This document shows positions 22,955 through 35,900 of a stretch of DNA of 64,000 nucleotides, piece by piece. The notes below the pieces were generated by a model, which made no database searches, was not told the DNA's origin, and saw only the letters and a list, made by a program, of their open reading frames with translations. Source of the DNA: Rhabditoides inermis (taxonomy: Eukaryota; Nematoda; Chromadorea; Rhabditida; Rhabditidae). Made by a program: the position numbers and the translations under genes. The stretch covers positions 62,001-126,000 of the forward strand of contig CAWZYM010000283.1 of NCBI GenBank assembly GCA_963966185.1, given 5' to 3'. Position 1 is the first letter of the stretch. Every line of letters begins with the position of its first letter.

Positions 22955-23137
22955 AAGAGAGAGAAAGAGAGGGAGAGAGAGAGAGATGCGACGCAGACGC
23001 ACCCTCCCTGGCCCTCTCGACCCGTATCTGCTCGGCGAGCGTCTCCCGGGAGTAGGCGTTCAACGCGTCGCTCCTCAACAGAAGACACCGAGTGCCCAGC
23101 GACTGCACGCACATCTCATCCGACAGCTCAACACGGC

Positions 23138-23183
<46 letters not shown>

Positions 23184-24661
23184 GATCTCTCTCTCTCTTT
23201 CTCTCTCTCTCTTTTTCTCACTCTCTCTCATTTAATTGAATACGACAGTACAATCATGATGATATGAGCCTAAGATGCTAGATACATAGGAACATAGGCT
23301 AACGCCGGGAAAAGACAGGTATTTAAGTTGACGAGATTATTGGCGGGAACACGATACTTGATCGATCATCATTCCTCGACCATTAAAGTACCATTATTGA
23401 AATGTAGAGTGTAGAGCTTCGTCTGTGTCCATGTCCATGCCATTTAGTATCCTCGCGTCATACTTCCACGTGAGAGTACTTCCCGCCGCCTCACTGGTTT
23501 GTCGGGAAAGATTCTTGTCTATGACCGATCATTCGGCGGCGGGGCAAAGTGAGAAGACCCGACCGCACGCCGCGGGAAAAAATCTCTCATGTATCCAAAA
23601 TATAGTGTTATACATAGCCTTCCCGTCACGGTTCAAAAATCGTATTTCGAAATTCTCTCTCTTCTCTCTCTTCTCCCTCTTCTCTCTCTTCTCTCTCTTC
23701 TCCCTCTTCTCTCTCTTCTCTCTCTTCTCCCTCTTCTCTCTCTTCTCTCTCTTTTCTTACTTCTCCCTCTTCTCCCTCTTATCTTTTCTCTCTTCTCTCT
23801 CCTCTCTCTCTTCTCTCTCTATATATGTCTCTCTTTATCTCTCCCTCTCTCCTCTCTCTCCCCTCTCTCTCCTCCTTATCTCTCCCTCCCTCTCCCTCTT
23901 ATTTCGAGATTCTCTCTCTTCTCTCTCTTCTCTCTCTTCTCTCTCTTCTCCCTCTTCTCTCTCTTCACTCTTCTCACTCTTCTCTCTCTTCTCTCTCTTC
24001 TCTCTCTTTTCTTACTTCTCCCTCTTATCTTTTCTCTCTTCTCTCTCCTCTCTCTCTTCTCTCTCTATATATGTCTCTCTTTATCTCTCCCTCTCTCCTC
24101 TCTCTCTCCCCTCTCTCCCCTCTCTCTCCTCCTTATCTCTCCCTCCCTCTCCCTCTTATTTCGAGATTCTCTCTCTTCTCTCTCTTCTCTCTCTTCTCTC
24201 TCTTCTCTTACTTCTCCCTCTTCTCTCTCTTCTCTTACTTCTCCCTCTTCTCTCTATCTATATATGTCTCTCTTTATCTCTCTCTCTCCCTCTCGCACGA
24301 GATGCTCGCTCTTCCTCTCGTTGTCTTTCACCCCCGACATCTGCACTCTCGCCGCCGCCCGCAGCGAGGGGCGGGGCTCTGCACTTTTGGGTGCAAGTTG
24401 GGTGCACGTTGGAAAAAGTCGGCGGTCAGCGTGACGGGAAGGAAGGAAGGAAGGAAGCGCTGGCCTTTCGCCTAGTGCGCGCGCGGGATCGCGCATAACT
24501 TCTTTCAGAGAAGAGATACAAAGATGTCATCAATTAGTGATCTGGCCTACGGAACCGTGCGAATCTAACTAACATGAATTGGATGAGTTCACATTCCTGC
24601 TAACATGATTTTTGGATATAGCTTCTTGAAAATTCTGGCGCGAGCCCTATCCTAAGCCAAA

Positions 24662-24698
<37 letters not shown>

Positions 24699-25010
24699 AG
24701 AGGAGAGAGAGAGAAAGAGAGAGAAAGATTACGGAAATGCCGCTACATTGAGTAGACTGTCTGAACTTCACCCGCTGATATCTATCGTCTCCAATCAAGA
24801 TGACAGTCGGATCTGTCCACGACCAAACCCCAGTTCCCTTACCAACGGTTGTTCATGCAATCCACGGACTCATAGTGGAACAGCGCATGGTCTTGTTCAA
24901 GGTCTTCCCACACTCTTACCTCCTCCACTCCATCCACCAGCAACTCTCCGCTGTACCTCTCGCCAGCGTACAGCGAGGGCAGCGCGAGCGAGCGGGTCAG
25001 CACTGAACAT

Positions 25011-25053
<43 letters not shown>

Positions 25054-26470
25054 CCTCCCTCTCTCTCTCCCTCTCTCTCCCTCTCTCTCCCTCTCTCTCT
25101 CCACCCACCCTCTTCTCCATGCATTCCATCTATCGTGCACACCAATGTCCACCCCTCCAGTTTCTTGTCTCCCTCGTTCTTCAGATGCAACAGCACCAGA
25201 ATCTCGCCGGACGAGAGAAAGCGCGGCTGCAAACGTTCGAATTTTCGATTTTTCGATCAGTTTCTTTTCCCGACCGGTCATGCTGTCACAAACCTGATCG
25301 CTAAACACGAAATCGACAAACAATCAGAAGAGAACCTTCGATACAAAAGATACATGAAAAGGAACACGAATGCGGGGACCGCTCTGGGCTCGCGCGGACA
25401 TGGATTGAATCGATTTGATTGATTCGAAGCCTGAGCCCACCTCAATGCTCAGCCTGAGTGGCGGGTCGGTCCTCTGCGACGCGCACTGTTCCATGGCCGA
25501 GCGGAGGGAGAGCGCGAGACGGAGCTGGATAAAGTAACGGTCAGTCTCTGCAAACTACTGCCAAAATGCTTTCCAACTACCTCCGAAATGCCTAGCAAAA
25601 CGCCTTCCAACTTGCCTTCCAATTACTCTCAACTACCTCCGAAATGCCCTCAACCACTTCAAACTACTTGCAAATGCCCTCCAACTACTTCGAACTACTT
25701 CGAAAAAGGTTTTCGAAGAGACTGACCACGCCTTAAAAGAGCAGTCTCTTCACACTGTAACCACATCACAATTCGCGTTTCAACTATCAGCCCCGAATCA
25801 CCTAGTTGCATCGGGTTCCGAAGAGATTGACTGAACTACATGCGCAATGTCGTGATTTTTGTTCAGGTTGGTAGCCTGGTTTCAAATAGATTGCGCGCGC
25901 CTGCCTAATCCCGAATAGCACTGCTCTCTATATCTCCCCTTCTACCTCCTCCTCTATCTCACCGTTATATCCTTATCCCCACTCCCTCTCCTCTCTCTTT
26001 CCCTCTCCTCTCTTCACCTCCCTCTCCTCCTCTCCCCCTCTCCTTTCTTCACCTGCTCGGCGACCGCGTCCAGCCTCCTCTCCTCCTCCACCAGCTGTCG
26101 CCTCCGCTCATTCACGTCAACCAGTCGGGGCAGAGTGACTTGGTTCCTACAAACAGTGCGTGCTACGTAAGTTGTGCACGCCTTTGGTTTTACTTGTTTC
26201 ATAAAGAGATGTATTGCTGTTGATATATCTCAGATCTCAGAAAGCTTTCCGATCACAATTCCCTTTAAACGCATAATGTCGGACAGATATGTTGTTCGGC
26301 AGGAAAAGAGTGACTCCACACCACACCAATCCACCCACCCATTCTCCGACTTCTCCTGCTCCTCCTCCTCCTTCACCACTGCTCCACCCTCCTCCTCCTC
26401 CATCTCCTCTCCCGGCGAGAAAAAGTCCACGTCGAAGTCGTCGTCGTCATCCATTCTAGACTTGAACATA
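18390..26470 (-). CDS. unrecognised minus-strand gene with acidic N-terminus, about 12 exons
   Basis: Exon-like blocks, N to C: about 26334-26455 (MDDDDDFDVDFFSPGEE... acidic), 26053-26146 (LPRLVDVNERRRQLVEEE, coiled coil), 25441-25547 (TDRYFIQLRLALSLRSAM), 25109-25226 (RFLSSGEILVLLHLKNEGDK), 24920-25002 (LALPSLYAGERYSGELLVDG), about 22990-23127 (LSDEMCVQSLGTRCLLLRSD), about 20755-20862 (VVPRLLSCQLVCCMDLGGE), about 20500-20580 (SWDAIEPTGDGEPELSLVNK), 20240-20350 (LPLSLVDCLCGCPDDDDCGR), about 20000-20140 (RRSLRERVSLCVSVHKR), 19120-19190 (SRFSLRKSSVDRLERREE) and a short end near 18400-18430 (SLTANFK, stop; duplicated at 18920). Most blocks have GT and AG at their borders. The 25.1-24.9 kb part alternates hydrophobic strands like an adaptin-ear or beta-sandwich. 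I do not recognise the family. It starts about 270 bp downstream of the VPS35L stop, so an operon is possible. Confidence 0.4.
19215..19860 (+). mobile_element. 3' fragment of a non-LTR retrotransposon (LINE ORF2 C-terminus)
   Basis: The open frame to 19554 ends with SRVYGSFAVRVVRVWNELPD...SLSAFKTALSNF, the typical C-terminal tail of Jockey/CR1-type reverse transcriptase ORFs (R..R.WN.LP, then S...FK..L). About 300 bp of possible 3' UTR follows. Reverse transcriptase and endonuclease are absent, so the copy is heavily 5'-truncated and lies in an intron of the minus-strand gene. Confidence 0.6.
20880..21870. other. non-coding stretch without recognised gene
   Basis: Within the large intron of the minus-strand gene. 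Sequence such as CTTTCAGAGCTAATAACTCCTTC and short AT repeats (ATACATTTATCAT, 21520-21570) is present, but I see no exon and no complete mobile element. Confidence 0.4.
21872..22203. mobile_element. foldback (inverted-repeat) element with arms of about 105 bp
   Basis: 21872-21976 and 22099-22203 are inverted copies of each other with few mismatches (ATTATCTGTTAAAAAGTACT...CAGGTTTG). The spacer of about 120 bp contains CT repeats. Transcribed through, it would form a long hairpin RNA. No clear target duplication. Confidence 0.75.
22642..22815. repeat. dispersed direct repeat, copy 1
   Basis: Begins CATAACTTCTTTCAGAGAAG and runs through GATCTGGCCTACGGAACC to CCTAAGCCAAAAGAGAG. A nearly identical copy starts at 24493. 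Both are followed by (GA)n tracts. They may be remnants of one mobile element or of a local segmental duplication. Confidence 0.8.
22815..23235. repeat. (GA)n and (CT)n tracts flanking one exon
   Basis: (GA)n at 22815-22985 and (CT)n at 23137-23235 enclose the exon block at 22990-23127 of the minus-strand gene; transcribed, the two arms could pair and loop out the exon. Confidence 0.8.
23650..24300. repeat. polypyrimidine array with higher-order period of about 245 bp
   Basis: CTCTTCTCTCT-type units interrupted three times by a TATATATGTCTCTCTTTATC block (about 23818, 24063 and 24255), so the array is made of longer repeated modules. Its long open frames are artefacts. Confidence 0.85.
24493..24665. 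repeat. dispersed direct repeat, copy 2
   Basis: Copy of 22642-22815, 1.85 kb downstream in the same orientation; it differs by only a few bases, such as ATGTCATC for ATGCCATC. Confidence 0.8.
25560..26040. other. non-coding intron stretch with degenerate ACTACCTCCGAAATGCC repeats
   Basis: 25555-25720 holds five or more degenerate copies of a 20-25 bp unit (CAACTACCTCCGAAATGCC). The rest is pyrimidine-rich. No exon seen. Confidence 0.5.
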
Positions 26471-26740
26471 GCGCGACACCACACGCAACACAGGTATCGC
26501 AAGAACTCGAATCTATTTCACTTCACTAAACGCACACAGAGGAAATAAATAATTTATCGCAAAACGTATCACAGATAAACAGGACTTATTAACAAAATGT
26601 AAAAAATGGCTTATACAAGAATATAAGTAACACAATTTTGTACACAAACTGCAGTGGAATCGTGTAATCACAAGTGACATGACGTATCTCTCTCCTCTCC
26701 TCTCTCCTCTCTCTCTCTCCCCTCTCTCTTTCTCGTCATC

Positions 26741-29700
26741 TCACACCCTCATCCCCACCTTCTCCATATCCCTCTTCACTTCCCCCACTCTCTTCTCCAG
26801 CTGGCGAGAGCGACCCGCACTCGACAGCAACTCCGGAATCAGAGACGACAACTAAAAACACGTTTCAATAACACAGTGTATTTGGAACGGTTACAGCTCG
26901 TCAATCATTGTTCTTTGAAAATTCTTTTTCAAACTCGCTATCTGTGGAAATTGTGGTCACAATGGGGGCATGTTAGCTAGTGCGCCGCCGCCGCCGCCGC
27001 CGCCGTCGTCGTCGTCGGCGCCGTAATATTGATTTTTCTCGTCAGCAGTATTTAGCGTCAAAAGTCAAAATCCTTCGTGTTAGTGTTATAAGTGTCGAAA
27101 ACTCGATAAAATATGTTATAGTGTTATAAGTGTCGCATACTCGAGAAAAGATATGAACCACGCAAAAAGTGACGTTTCTATAGTCGGGTTGGATCCTATA
27201 TGCCATCCGTGACTTTTCACATGTTGTGCAGTTTCGTGCAACAAAACGTGTATGTCTTCAAATATCCAAAACGTTTTGTGAGATGGTTGGGCACAACGAT
27301 CGCGCGCTCATTCTGAGAGATCATTGAGTCTCGCAGATTTGTGTGCTCGTTATCTCTCATATGTAATTGTAAACTGAAGAGGCCAGTGGAGCTAGATGGG
27401 CTCTCTCTTCGATCCCTTAAAGGATTTAGCCGGACAATCTAATCTGGCCTGATCTTCAGGTTGGGGTCGTTTTTGTTCTCGTCAATAAAACCTTCTTTTG
27501 AAATTGTATAAACGTGGAAAAATTGTTTGTATTTTTACTAACTTTTCTGCGCAAACATAACTTTAAAACTCGTCTTCATTGAAGAGAACGAAAGCATCCC
27601 CATCCTGAAGATCAGGGAATAATACATTGTCCGGATACATCCTTTAACTATTGCCTCTAAGGCGCAGTGGTAGTGTGAGCCGCCAGCGCTCAATCACCGC
27701 AACCTGTCCACGGGTTCGATTCCTACTAATGGACGCGTTTTGGATATGTGATCGTAGAACCACATTCACTTCTTTTTCCTAGTTCTCCTCCACGGCCCGC
27801 CCCGGTCCGGCGCGCGTTCACTGATTTGCGTGAATCTAAAAGCACGCACACGCAACGCGTCTCACATGTTAAATAATTAAGCTCATCATCATTGTCGATT
27901 TCTGAGAGACTGCTGATGTGGTCTAATGTCTTAGTGGCTAGCGTTGCCAGTGATGTGTTCCTCGCAGGTTTGATTTCTTGAGCCAACCGCGACGCGGAAC
28001 TGATGCGTTGCGTGCGTCTGGGCTCACTGGTCAGTGCAAATGAGTGAAGCCGGGCCGTGTCCTCGTGGTCGTCCAGCGTCGTCATCGTTTGGGAATATTG
28101 ACCATGCATTACCTTTGATAGTGTGCATTCCAAAATTGTATTTTGACGCTAAATACTACTGACAAAAAAATGACACCGACGACGACGGCGGCGGCGCACT
28201 AGCTAACATGCCCCCAATTCGAGCAGTCCACCCATCTCCCACTCTCCATACCCCTCCCTAAAACGTGACCAAATGTTTCAAAATCATTATACTATCGCGG
28301 AAACATTGAAGTATGATTTGTATTCGAAGTACTGCGGAAACTGTGGTCACAGCAGTCCACTCACCTCCCCCTCCTCATACCCCTCCCTCCACGTGACCAC
28401 GTGTTCGAGGAGTGCGCAGGCGGCGGGAGGATCGGCGAGACACAGCGGGCGGGCGGCAGACAGGGCGAGGGAGGCCTTGGCGCGAAGGGCAGACCTGCAA
28501 ACCACCACGTCCCTCCGCAGCTCCCTTCGCCACAACACTCAATGTATGCCCAGTCTCTTCGAAACAACCCCTCCGTAACACGCTATTTGGTCGTGTTTCA
28601 AAGTGAGTTTCGAAGAAACCGACCACAATCACAGACATGCACTGGTGAACTGTGTAATGGATAGAGAGGGTTCGATGGAATTCACATGTTTTGTAACTGA
28701 TGTTGTGACTTCACAGCGCGTCTCATGTGACAGCGCGGGGGATATGTGAATACTCGCGTCGCCTATAAATTGCCCTGCTACGATTGTTCGAGACCAGTCT
28801 GGCAATAAAGACCTTACTGGACCAGTGGTTTCCATCGAGCTGTTATTACTGGTTGGAGACAGCAACGACGACATGCGAAATGTGGCAAACGTGTTCGGAA
28901 TACATTGCCCACCCACCTGAACTCCTCGCTGCCTCCATAGAGCACGTCGTTGCCCGCCGTGCCCCCGATCCTCGTTCCGTAGTCGACTCGGTCAGCCGCC
29001 GACAGAACATGCAGCACATCCACCCAACACAGAGCGCGAGTAGAAGGGGGCAGGTCGGATCTGCAAGGCCACTATACTAAACCTTTGTACATTCCGCTCC
29101 AAGTCTGTATCTTGTGTTTTGCGTTATGTCTGCATCTATGGATAAACCATCATCATTATTATTATTCAATATGTCGGAAACATGCTTCATCACATTGCCA
29201 ACGATACCAATCCACCTGCATCATTAATCGAACATCAATACGTATCACTAGCTTCGCCAATAAAAAGTAGATGATCTGCACAACATCCATTACAACCATG
29301 TTTCATGGCATCACTACAACTCAGTGGGAAAACGCCACAGTAATTATTTTTCTGAAAGCGTTATCGTACATATACGCTAATCAACCCTTCAACTCGCCTT
29401 CTGCCTCATTCATATTTCAAAAACAGGAGAACAACTCGAACTTTACCGAACCTCCCCCTTCCTCCCGGCTAGCCTCCTGCACTTCACACAGTGCACATCA
29501 CACCGCACCCTATTCTCGTACAGAACATCAGTGAACATCACCACGCTTTCCGTCTTTTCTTTAGCTCTCGTAGTGATAAACGCTGTTCTCTTTCTCCCAC
29601 TCTCTCTCCCCTCCCCCCTCTCTCTCCCCCTCTCTCTCTCTCCCCCCTCTCTCTCCCTCCCCCTCCGCACCTCCTCTCCAGCACGTTCATCACGCCGTTG

Positions 29701-30090
29701 CAGTTGTGCAGCGGCTCCCTGTCCGGCGAGTCGGCGACGTGCAGGAGGACAGCGAGAAGGGAACACAGGTGGCAGCTGAACAGGACCATTATTCAATCAA
29801 TGCTGATTCATATTCCAAAATAATTAGCTACTCCCAGCTCACACAGTTCAACCAACACTGAATATGATTCACGTCTACAACATAACCATACTAGCATGTT
29901 TGAGTCAATACGGCAAGGGAACCATTTTGCAAATAATATCAACCCTCACCGAAACGACTCCGCGGGCACTTCGAGCAGGCACTCGAGCGAGAGACGGAGC
30001 AGCGCGTCTGTCTGCGAAGAATTGTTCTCTCTGTGTCTCTCCTCTCTCCCTCCCTCTCTCTCTTTGCCACCATCTCTCTCTCCCCCCTCT

Positions 30091-30135
<45 letters not shown>

Positions 30136-32737
30136 CCTCCCTCCCCATCCCCACCTGTGGCATACTGTTCGCCGCCACCCCCAGTTCCACCGCCTTCACA
30201 GCCGCGCGCATTCGGGCGTCCAACTGAAAAACGTTTTAAACATACATCACTCCACCTATTTATGCACGTCATCAGTCCATCAGCTCAGATGTCAGATGAA
30301 ACCAAGAGAAATCCTGATCACTACACCCCAAGTCTGAACTATCTACATTGTCAGCTTTTGCAACTATTGGTGTAGATTGCCATGGTGTAGACTTGCACTA
30401 TACAAACATTGCGAAATCCATCTCCCCCCACTCACCCGTCTTACACTGGGAATGGTGACATGCAGGTTGGCCAGGACGGCTCGAGTGAAGGCGGCCCGCC
30501 TGGCAGACGCCCTTCCCAGGCAGCAGACACGCTGGCCCAGCACGGTCAGAGAGGAGAGCACGAACTGGAAGAAAATCATTCAGATGAGTAACGAGTCAGA
30601 AGAGATTCGGACGATGAACTGAATGATTAGTATTAGTCATCTCAGCCGCACGATTGCAGAAACAAACACAGTCCTTCATTTCAATATTCAGCCTTTTTCC
30701 GACTTCCAACTGGCTGTTAGGAATGTCTGTGGTGAGCAGTGAGCACTGGGTTGTCTTGATCATGTCGACTGTCAACCAGCGACAGAATCGAGTGGTCTAT
30801 CAATCAATCAATCAATCGTTTATCCGGAATCGTTATATCTGATTGCTTGATTGATTGATTGATTATTCAGTGGAAGTGACAATGAACATGAACAATGAAT
30901 GTGGACAATGACAACAACGGACAACAACAATGAAACATGGACAATGAATAATGAATGTGAACACCCACCTCCAGCACCCCCTCGGCTCCGCGCAACTCTG
31001 CCCTGGCGCGCACCAGCCACTCCAAGCAGCGCTCCGGATCAGAGCAGAGGTCGAATCTGAAAAAGAGAGAACACACACTCTACGTTTCACATAACGCACA
31101 ATAGTCGCTTACTCAACTCACGAACCAATGCTTTTGGTTCGAGTGCGAATATAGAACAAACAATACCTCTAAACCCAATCCACAATCTATGTTACCCACG
31201 ACCAACTACAGTAGCAAGAATTGTTCACATCTAATGCACTTTCACAAAACAGAACACAAAATAAGAAAAGAGCTTTGTCCACAACAACCCTCTAGGAGAC
31301 CAACTCGCCTTGCTAGCGACTTTTACGCGAGAGCCTTAGCTCAGTCCCCTTATTGGCTAGGTCGTTGAATGACTTGAACCTGCTGATAAACAAATTCAGA
31401 CACACTTCCGGTCTTTGAATGAAAAGTAAAATCACAACACCCCTGCCCACCTCTGCAGCGCCGCCAGCACTAGTCTGCCATTGCTGGCGCGAGTCTGCTC
31501 GGAGGGGGAGTCACCAGAGAGGGAGCACAGACGGGCACTCACGTCAATCACCTAGGGAGACTCTCTCTCTCTCTCTCTCTCTTCCTCCTTCCCTCTCTCT
31601 CTCTCTCCCCCTCCTCTATCTCTCCTCTCTTTCCCTCACTCTCTATCTGTCCCTCCCTCCCTCTCTCTCGTCACTCTCTCTTTCCCTCCCCCCCCCCCAC
31701 CTGGTATGCCAGCACAAAGTTCCCGCTGCCTCCCATCCGCACTCCCCTCACCACAGCAGTCAGCACATGGCTGGCAGCTGTCGATGAGAACGGCTCGTCG
31801 CTGAAAGAAAGAGTTTCAGAAAGGTTGTAGGAATACGTTTCACCCAAATTACAACTACTCGCAGGGCGATCATTGGGTAATGTCGAGCCTATCGTTCTTC
31901 CAATAAAAAACGCTAGTTAAAAAAACATAAAATCGAGAATACGTAAATGATACGTCGCATGGGTGCGGCCCGCAAGTGAAGACTGTGACAGATTGACACC
32001 ACGCACCGTGCGGGGTGTCAATCTGTCACAGTCTTTACTTGAAAAAAATCCTAGTGCAGACTACTTCAGATGTAGCAGACTGGTTCATGAAGGCTGTTCA
32101 TCCGATCAATATTTCTCAATTTACAAAACTGAACTTCACAAAATATTATTAGTGAACAATGATCCAATGGACCTCAAACGCGTATTTTACTAGAAAACGA
32201 GTTGAGAAAAGTATATTTTTCACTTCAACATGGTTCAGAGAAACTGTGAACAATAGAGATATTTAATAGATATCGAAAATATAAAAAAAAAAAACGTGAA
32301 ACAAATCGTCGAAAACGAAACGTGCGACCGACAACTTTTCGTAGTGTATGGGATTGTCCCCGGTCTGCGCGCACACCGGGGACAATCCCATACACTACGA
32401 AATTTACGAACTCCTATTTTACATGTTCTGTTCATTTTCAGCATACATTACATTCATGAAATGAAAAGAGATTGTATTTTCATATATTTTACGTGCTAGT
32501 TGTAGTTTATTCACAAAATTTAGAGTGGTATGTTCCTTTAATACTTTCACCCTTCCACCCACCGTATCAGGTCCATGACTCCGGCAAAGGCGGGATGGAG
32601 AATCAGCTGTTCGACGTCGGCCGCGCGCCACTCGCACATCGAACCGACCATATCACAGAGGGTGCGCTCCAGGCAGAGGGCCTGCAATGGCATGACGTAC
32701 AAAAGTCGGTCTACGTAATCCCGCAAGCCACACGCCA

Positions 32738-32784
<47 letters not shown>

Positions 32785-32927
32785 GCTTCCCAAGTAGTAG
32801 GCTAGTAAGGTCCTCGCTCCTATTCCCCAAAAGCCTTGTCCAAACATACGATATACCAAATGAACATCCCCTCTTGCTCCCCACAATCCTCTCACTTTGT
32901 CCGCTTCTGATCTCTCTGGAATCTCTC

Positions 32928-32972
<45 letters not shown>

Positions 32973-35900
32973 CCCACCTTGTCGGCTCCCGGCCCATCGG
33001 CCCTCCTCCTCACAGCCGCGCATATCGCCGCTAGCTCGTCTACTCCAAAGAATCGCGACGCGAACCCGCACCACACAGACACACACGAGACGAACGCCGG
33101 CAGACTGCAAGTGAAAATGCATGAATAATACGATTGCGGCTCATTTGTTGATTTGTTTCCTCACAAACCCAAACGAACTGTAGGCGCAGCATCAGCTCAC
33201 ACTCAAATGCAAGATATCAAATTCCGGGTTAGCCAATTCAGTTGTGATATGAGTCAGCCACATCATGAGTCTGGGGACAATCTAACACAATCCACGTTTC
33301 ACGGAAAGACAAAATGCCGAGGCAGGTGACATGCCAACAATTTGATTCCTAATCACACAACACCACCTTGTCATATATTCGTTTATGTGCGGTTACCCGG
33401 TTACTGTGCCTAGTACTGCACAATCTACGTTTCACGGAAATACTAAGTGCCAAAGAGGTGACGAATCCATCAATTTGAGTGAACAATGCCAACTACATAA
33501 CCTATGTGCCTAGCACTTGCACAATCCATGTTTCACAACATTCTCAATTACCTAAATGACCGCATCCAAACAATCATGGTGTTGCCTCATCCCTACTCAT
33601 CTCAGCTTCAGCCACCATCTTTGTTTTTACACCAAGTATATGGCCGCTGACAGGGTCTCAGGCAATAGGCCATCCGGAATCCAGACAAACCCGGATACCC
33701 AGACGCCGTTGTTCAGGGAGAATAGGGATGGGGACACTATAACCAAATAGCAACCAAACCCAACTCTACGCGATGTCTAGATAACCAAAAGAGACACGAT
33801 TCGACGGAGGAATGATCGGAGCCTCCGCGAACCATAGAAAGCCCATATTACCAAAAAAGGATAGAAACACAATATAAGAAGAAGAGAGTTTACTGACAAT
33901 AGGGGAAGGACCGCACGCCGGCGGGAGCACACAAAACAATGTCGGACACACGTCCACGACAGCATTACAAGGGAGCATTACTCCAAACCATAACACACAC
34001 ACTAGTCGCTACTAGGAAATAAGGGACTACCGCATTCCGCCAGTATCCTGAACCCTACATGGGCAAAACCATGGAACGGGACCGACGTTGTTGTCACCGA
34101 GTGGTTGTCACATGGTCATAGTCAAAGTTCTACGGTATCGGTCGTGGAATCCACGACAGCCGTCGCGATCCGATGACACTGCCACTCGTGCTCCTAGAAC
34201 CCCTCTCTAACATGTGCACAGTACACTGCACAATCCACGTTTCACGACACTCTCAACTATCGACATGCTCACATTCAGATAATGCCAAGCGTGTTTATGA
34301 AAAAAGTGAAAAAAGAAAGCGAGACGCGAACCTACAGACAGTACAGACCAACACCACACAGATACAGGAGAGATTTGCGGGAAGGCTAGAAATCTCAGAG
34401 TCAGTTATGAAAATACTGCACAATCCACGTTTCACAACATTCTCTAATGATCGAAATGCGTACATCCAAACAATGACACTTTCGTGCTTCGTACATCTCG
34501 AACCCCCTCACCCTCCTCATTTCTGTGCACTGCACAATCAGGACTTCATAGCTTCATAGCTGGAGCGATAGTGGAAAGATGTGAATATTAAAGAATATGT
34601 TCTAGAAAGGCTCTATAGGACCCGTAGAAGCTAAAAAAGAATGAGTGTAAAGGGAGGTCCCTCAAATGGACTGGGGAGGTCCCTCCAAGTAGGGCATTCA
34701 AAATCCTATTTCAGTGGAAATGCATCGACAGAGCTCGATCCCACCCTACGGCTTGATAGACGACCGCTCTATCCACTATAACACCGCAACTGTTTCACAT
34801 AAATTCGCATTGCGAATAGAGTGACGAGCGGCGAAGGCATTCCACACCATATAATAGACTCACATTTAGCTCCGGGTTTTTTTGTTGAACACATTATCGT
34901 GGATTTGAACAACAAAATGCGCAGCAGATCTATTTTTGCCGTTCATCATACTCGTACAATCCTTACCTCGCCATCTTCATCGCAGCCACACAGGCTGTTC
35001 GGAGCAGTGCCCGTCTGGTCTCCTCATCCACCCTCGCACCCTCCTCGCACGACAGACGGGCACCCAGGGAGGAGAGAGAGTGGGGGAGGGCAGAGGGGGA
35101 GCGCACCACCTGCAACAGACGAGAAGTAAACGGGGGAAAGAGGGGAGAAGGAGAAGGAGAGGGAAAGGGAGAGGGAGAGCGAGAGCGAGAGGGAGAGGGA
35201 GAGGGAGAGCAAGAGGGAGAGGGAGAGCAAGAGGGAGAGGGAGAGGGAGAGGGAGAGGGAGAGGGAGAGGGAGAGGGAGAGGGAGAGGGAGAGGGAGAGG
35301 GAGAGGGAGAGGGAGAGGGAGAGGGAGAGGGAGAGGGAGAGGGAGAGGGAGAGGGAGAGGGAGAGGGAGAGGGAGAGGGATAGAGGAAGAGGGAGAGGGA
35401 TAGAGGGAGAGGGATAGAGGGAGAGGGAGAGGGAGAGGGGAGAGGGGGAGGGAGGGGAGGGGGAGAGGGAGAGGGAGAGGGAGAGGGAGAGGGAGAGGGA
35501 GAGGGAGAGGGAGAGGGAGAGGGAGAGGGAGAGGGAGAGAATGCGAGAGAACCGACCACCTGAACGTTCTCGTACGAATAACATCAGCATGTTTCTTCTT
35601 CCCACCAAAGAGCCAATGCCCAATGAATACACACTAATATTCAAGGACAGCCTAACATCGCGATAACTATGTTTCAACATTTGATAAAAGAAATAACGCA
35701 AAATAGAAAATTAATTCATGAGACAAACGAATGTCAATTTGTAACCCCGGAACTGAAATATTTTCCAAGATAAAAGAACCGCAGCCCACCAGCTGCACAA
35801 AACGCCTCCATTTCTCGAATCTCAGATTCAACAATCCAGCTTATAATATGAGGAGCCCCCATAAGTAGCTGATTGTTTACCCCAATTAGCCTAGGGCCAG

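Noticed and set aside
33556..33750. Plus-strand open frame with SGNRPSGIQTNPDTQ
   Set aside because: Short, no start context and no domain; possibly a decayed retroelement piece, but not supportable.
34936..35701. Long open frames rich in Arg-Gly, Ser-Pro or Ser-Leu
   Set aside because: They are translations of the (GGGAGA)n array on different frames; the same holds for the Ser-Leu, Arg-Glu and Thr-Asp-Arg frames in (GA)n, (CT)n and (AGAC)n tracts elsewhere (3.7, 23.6, 50.5, 56.2, 61.5 and 63.4 kb).
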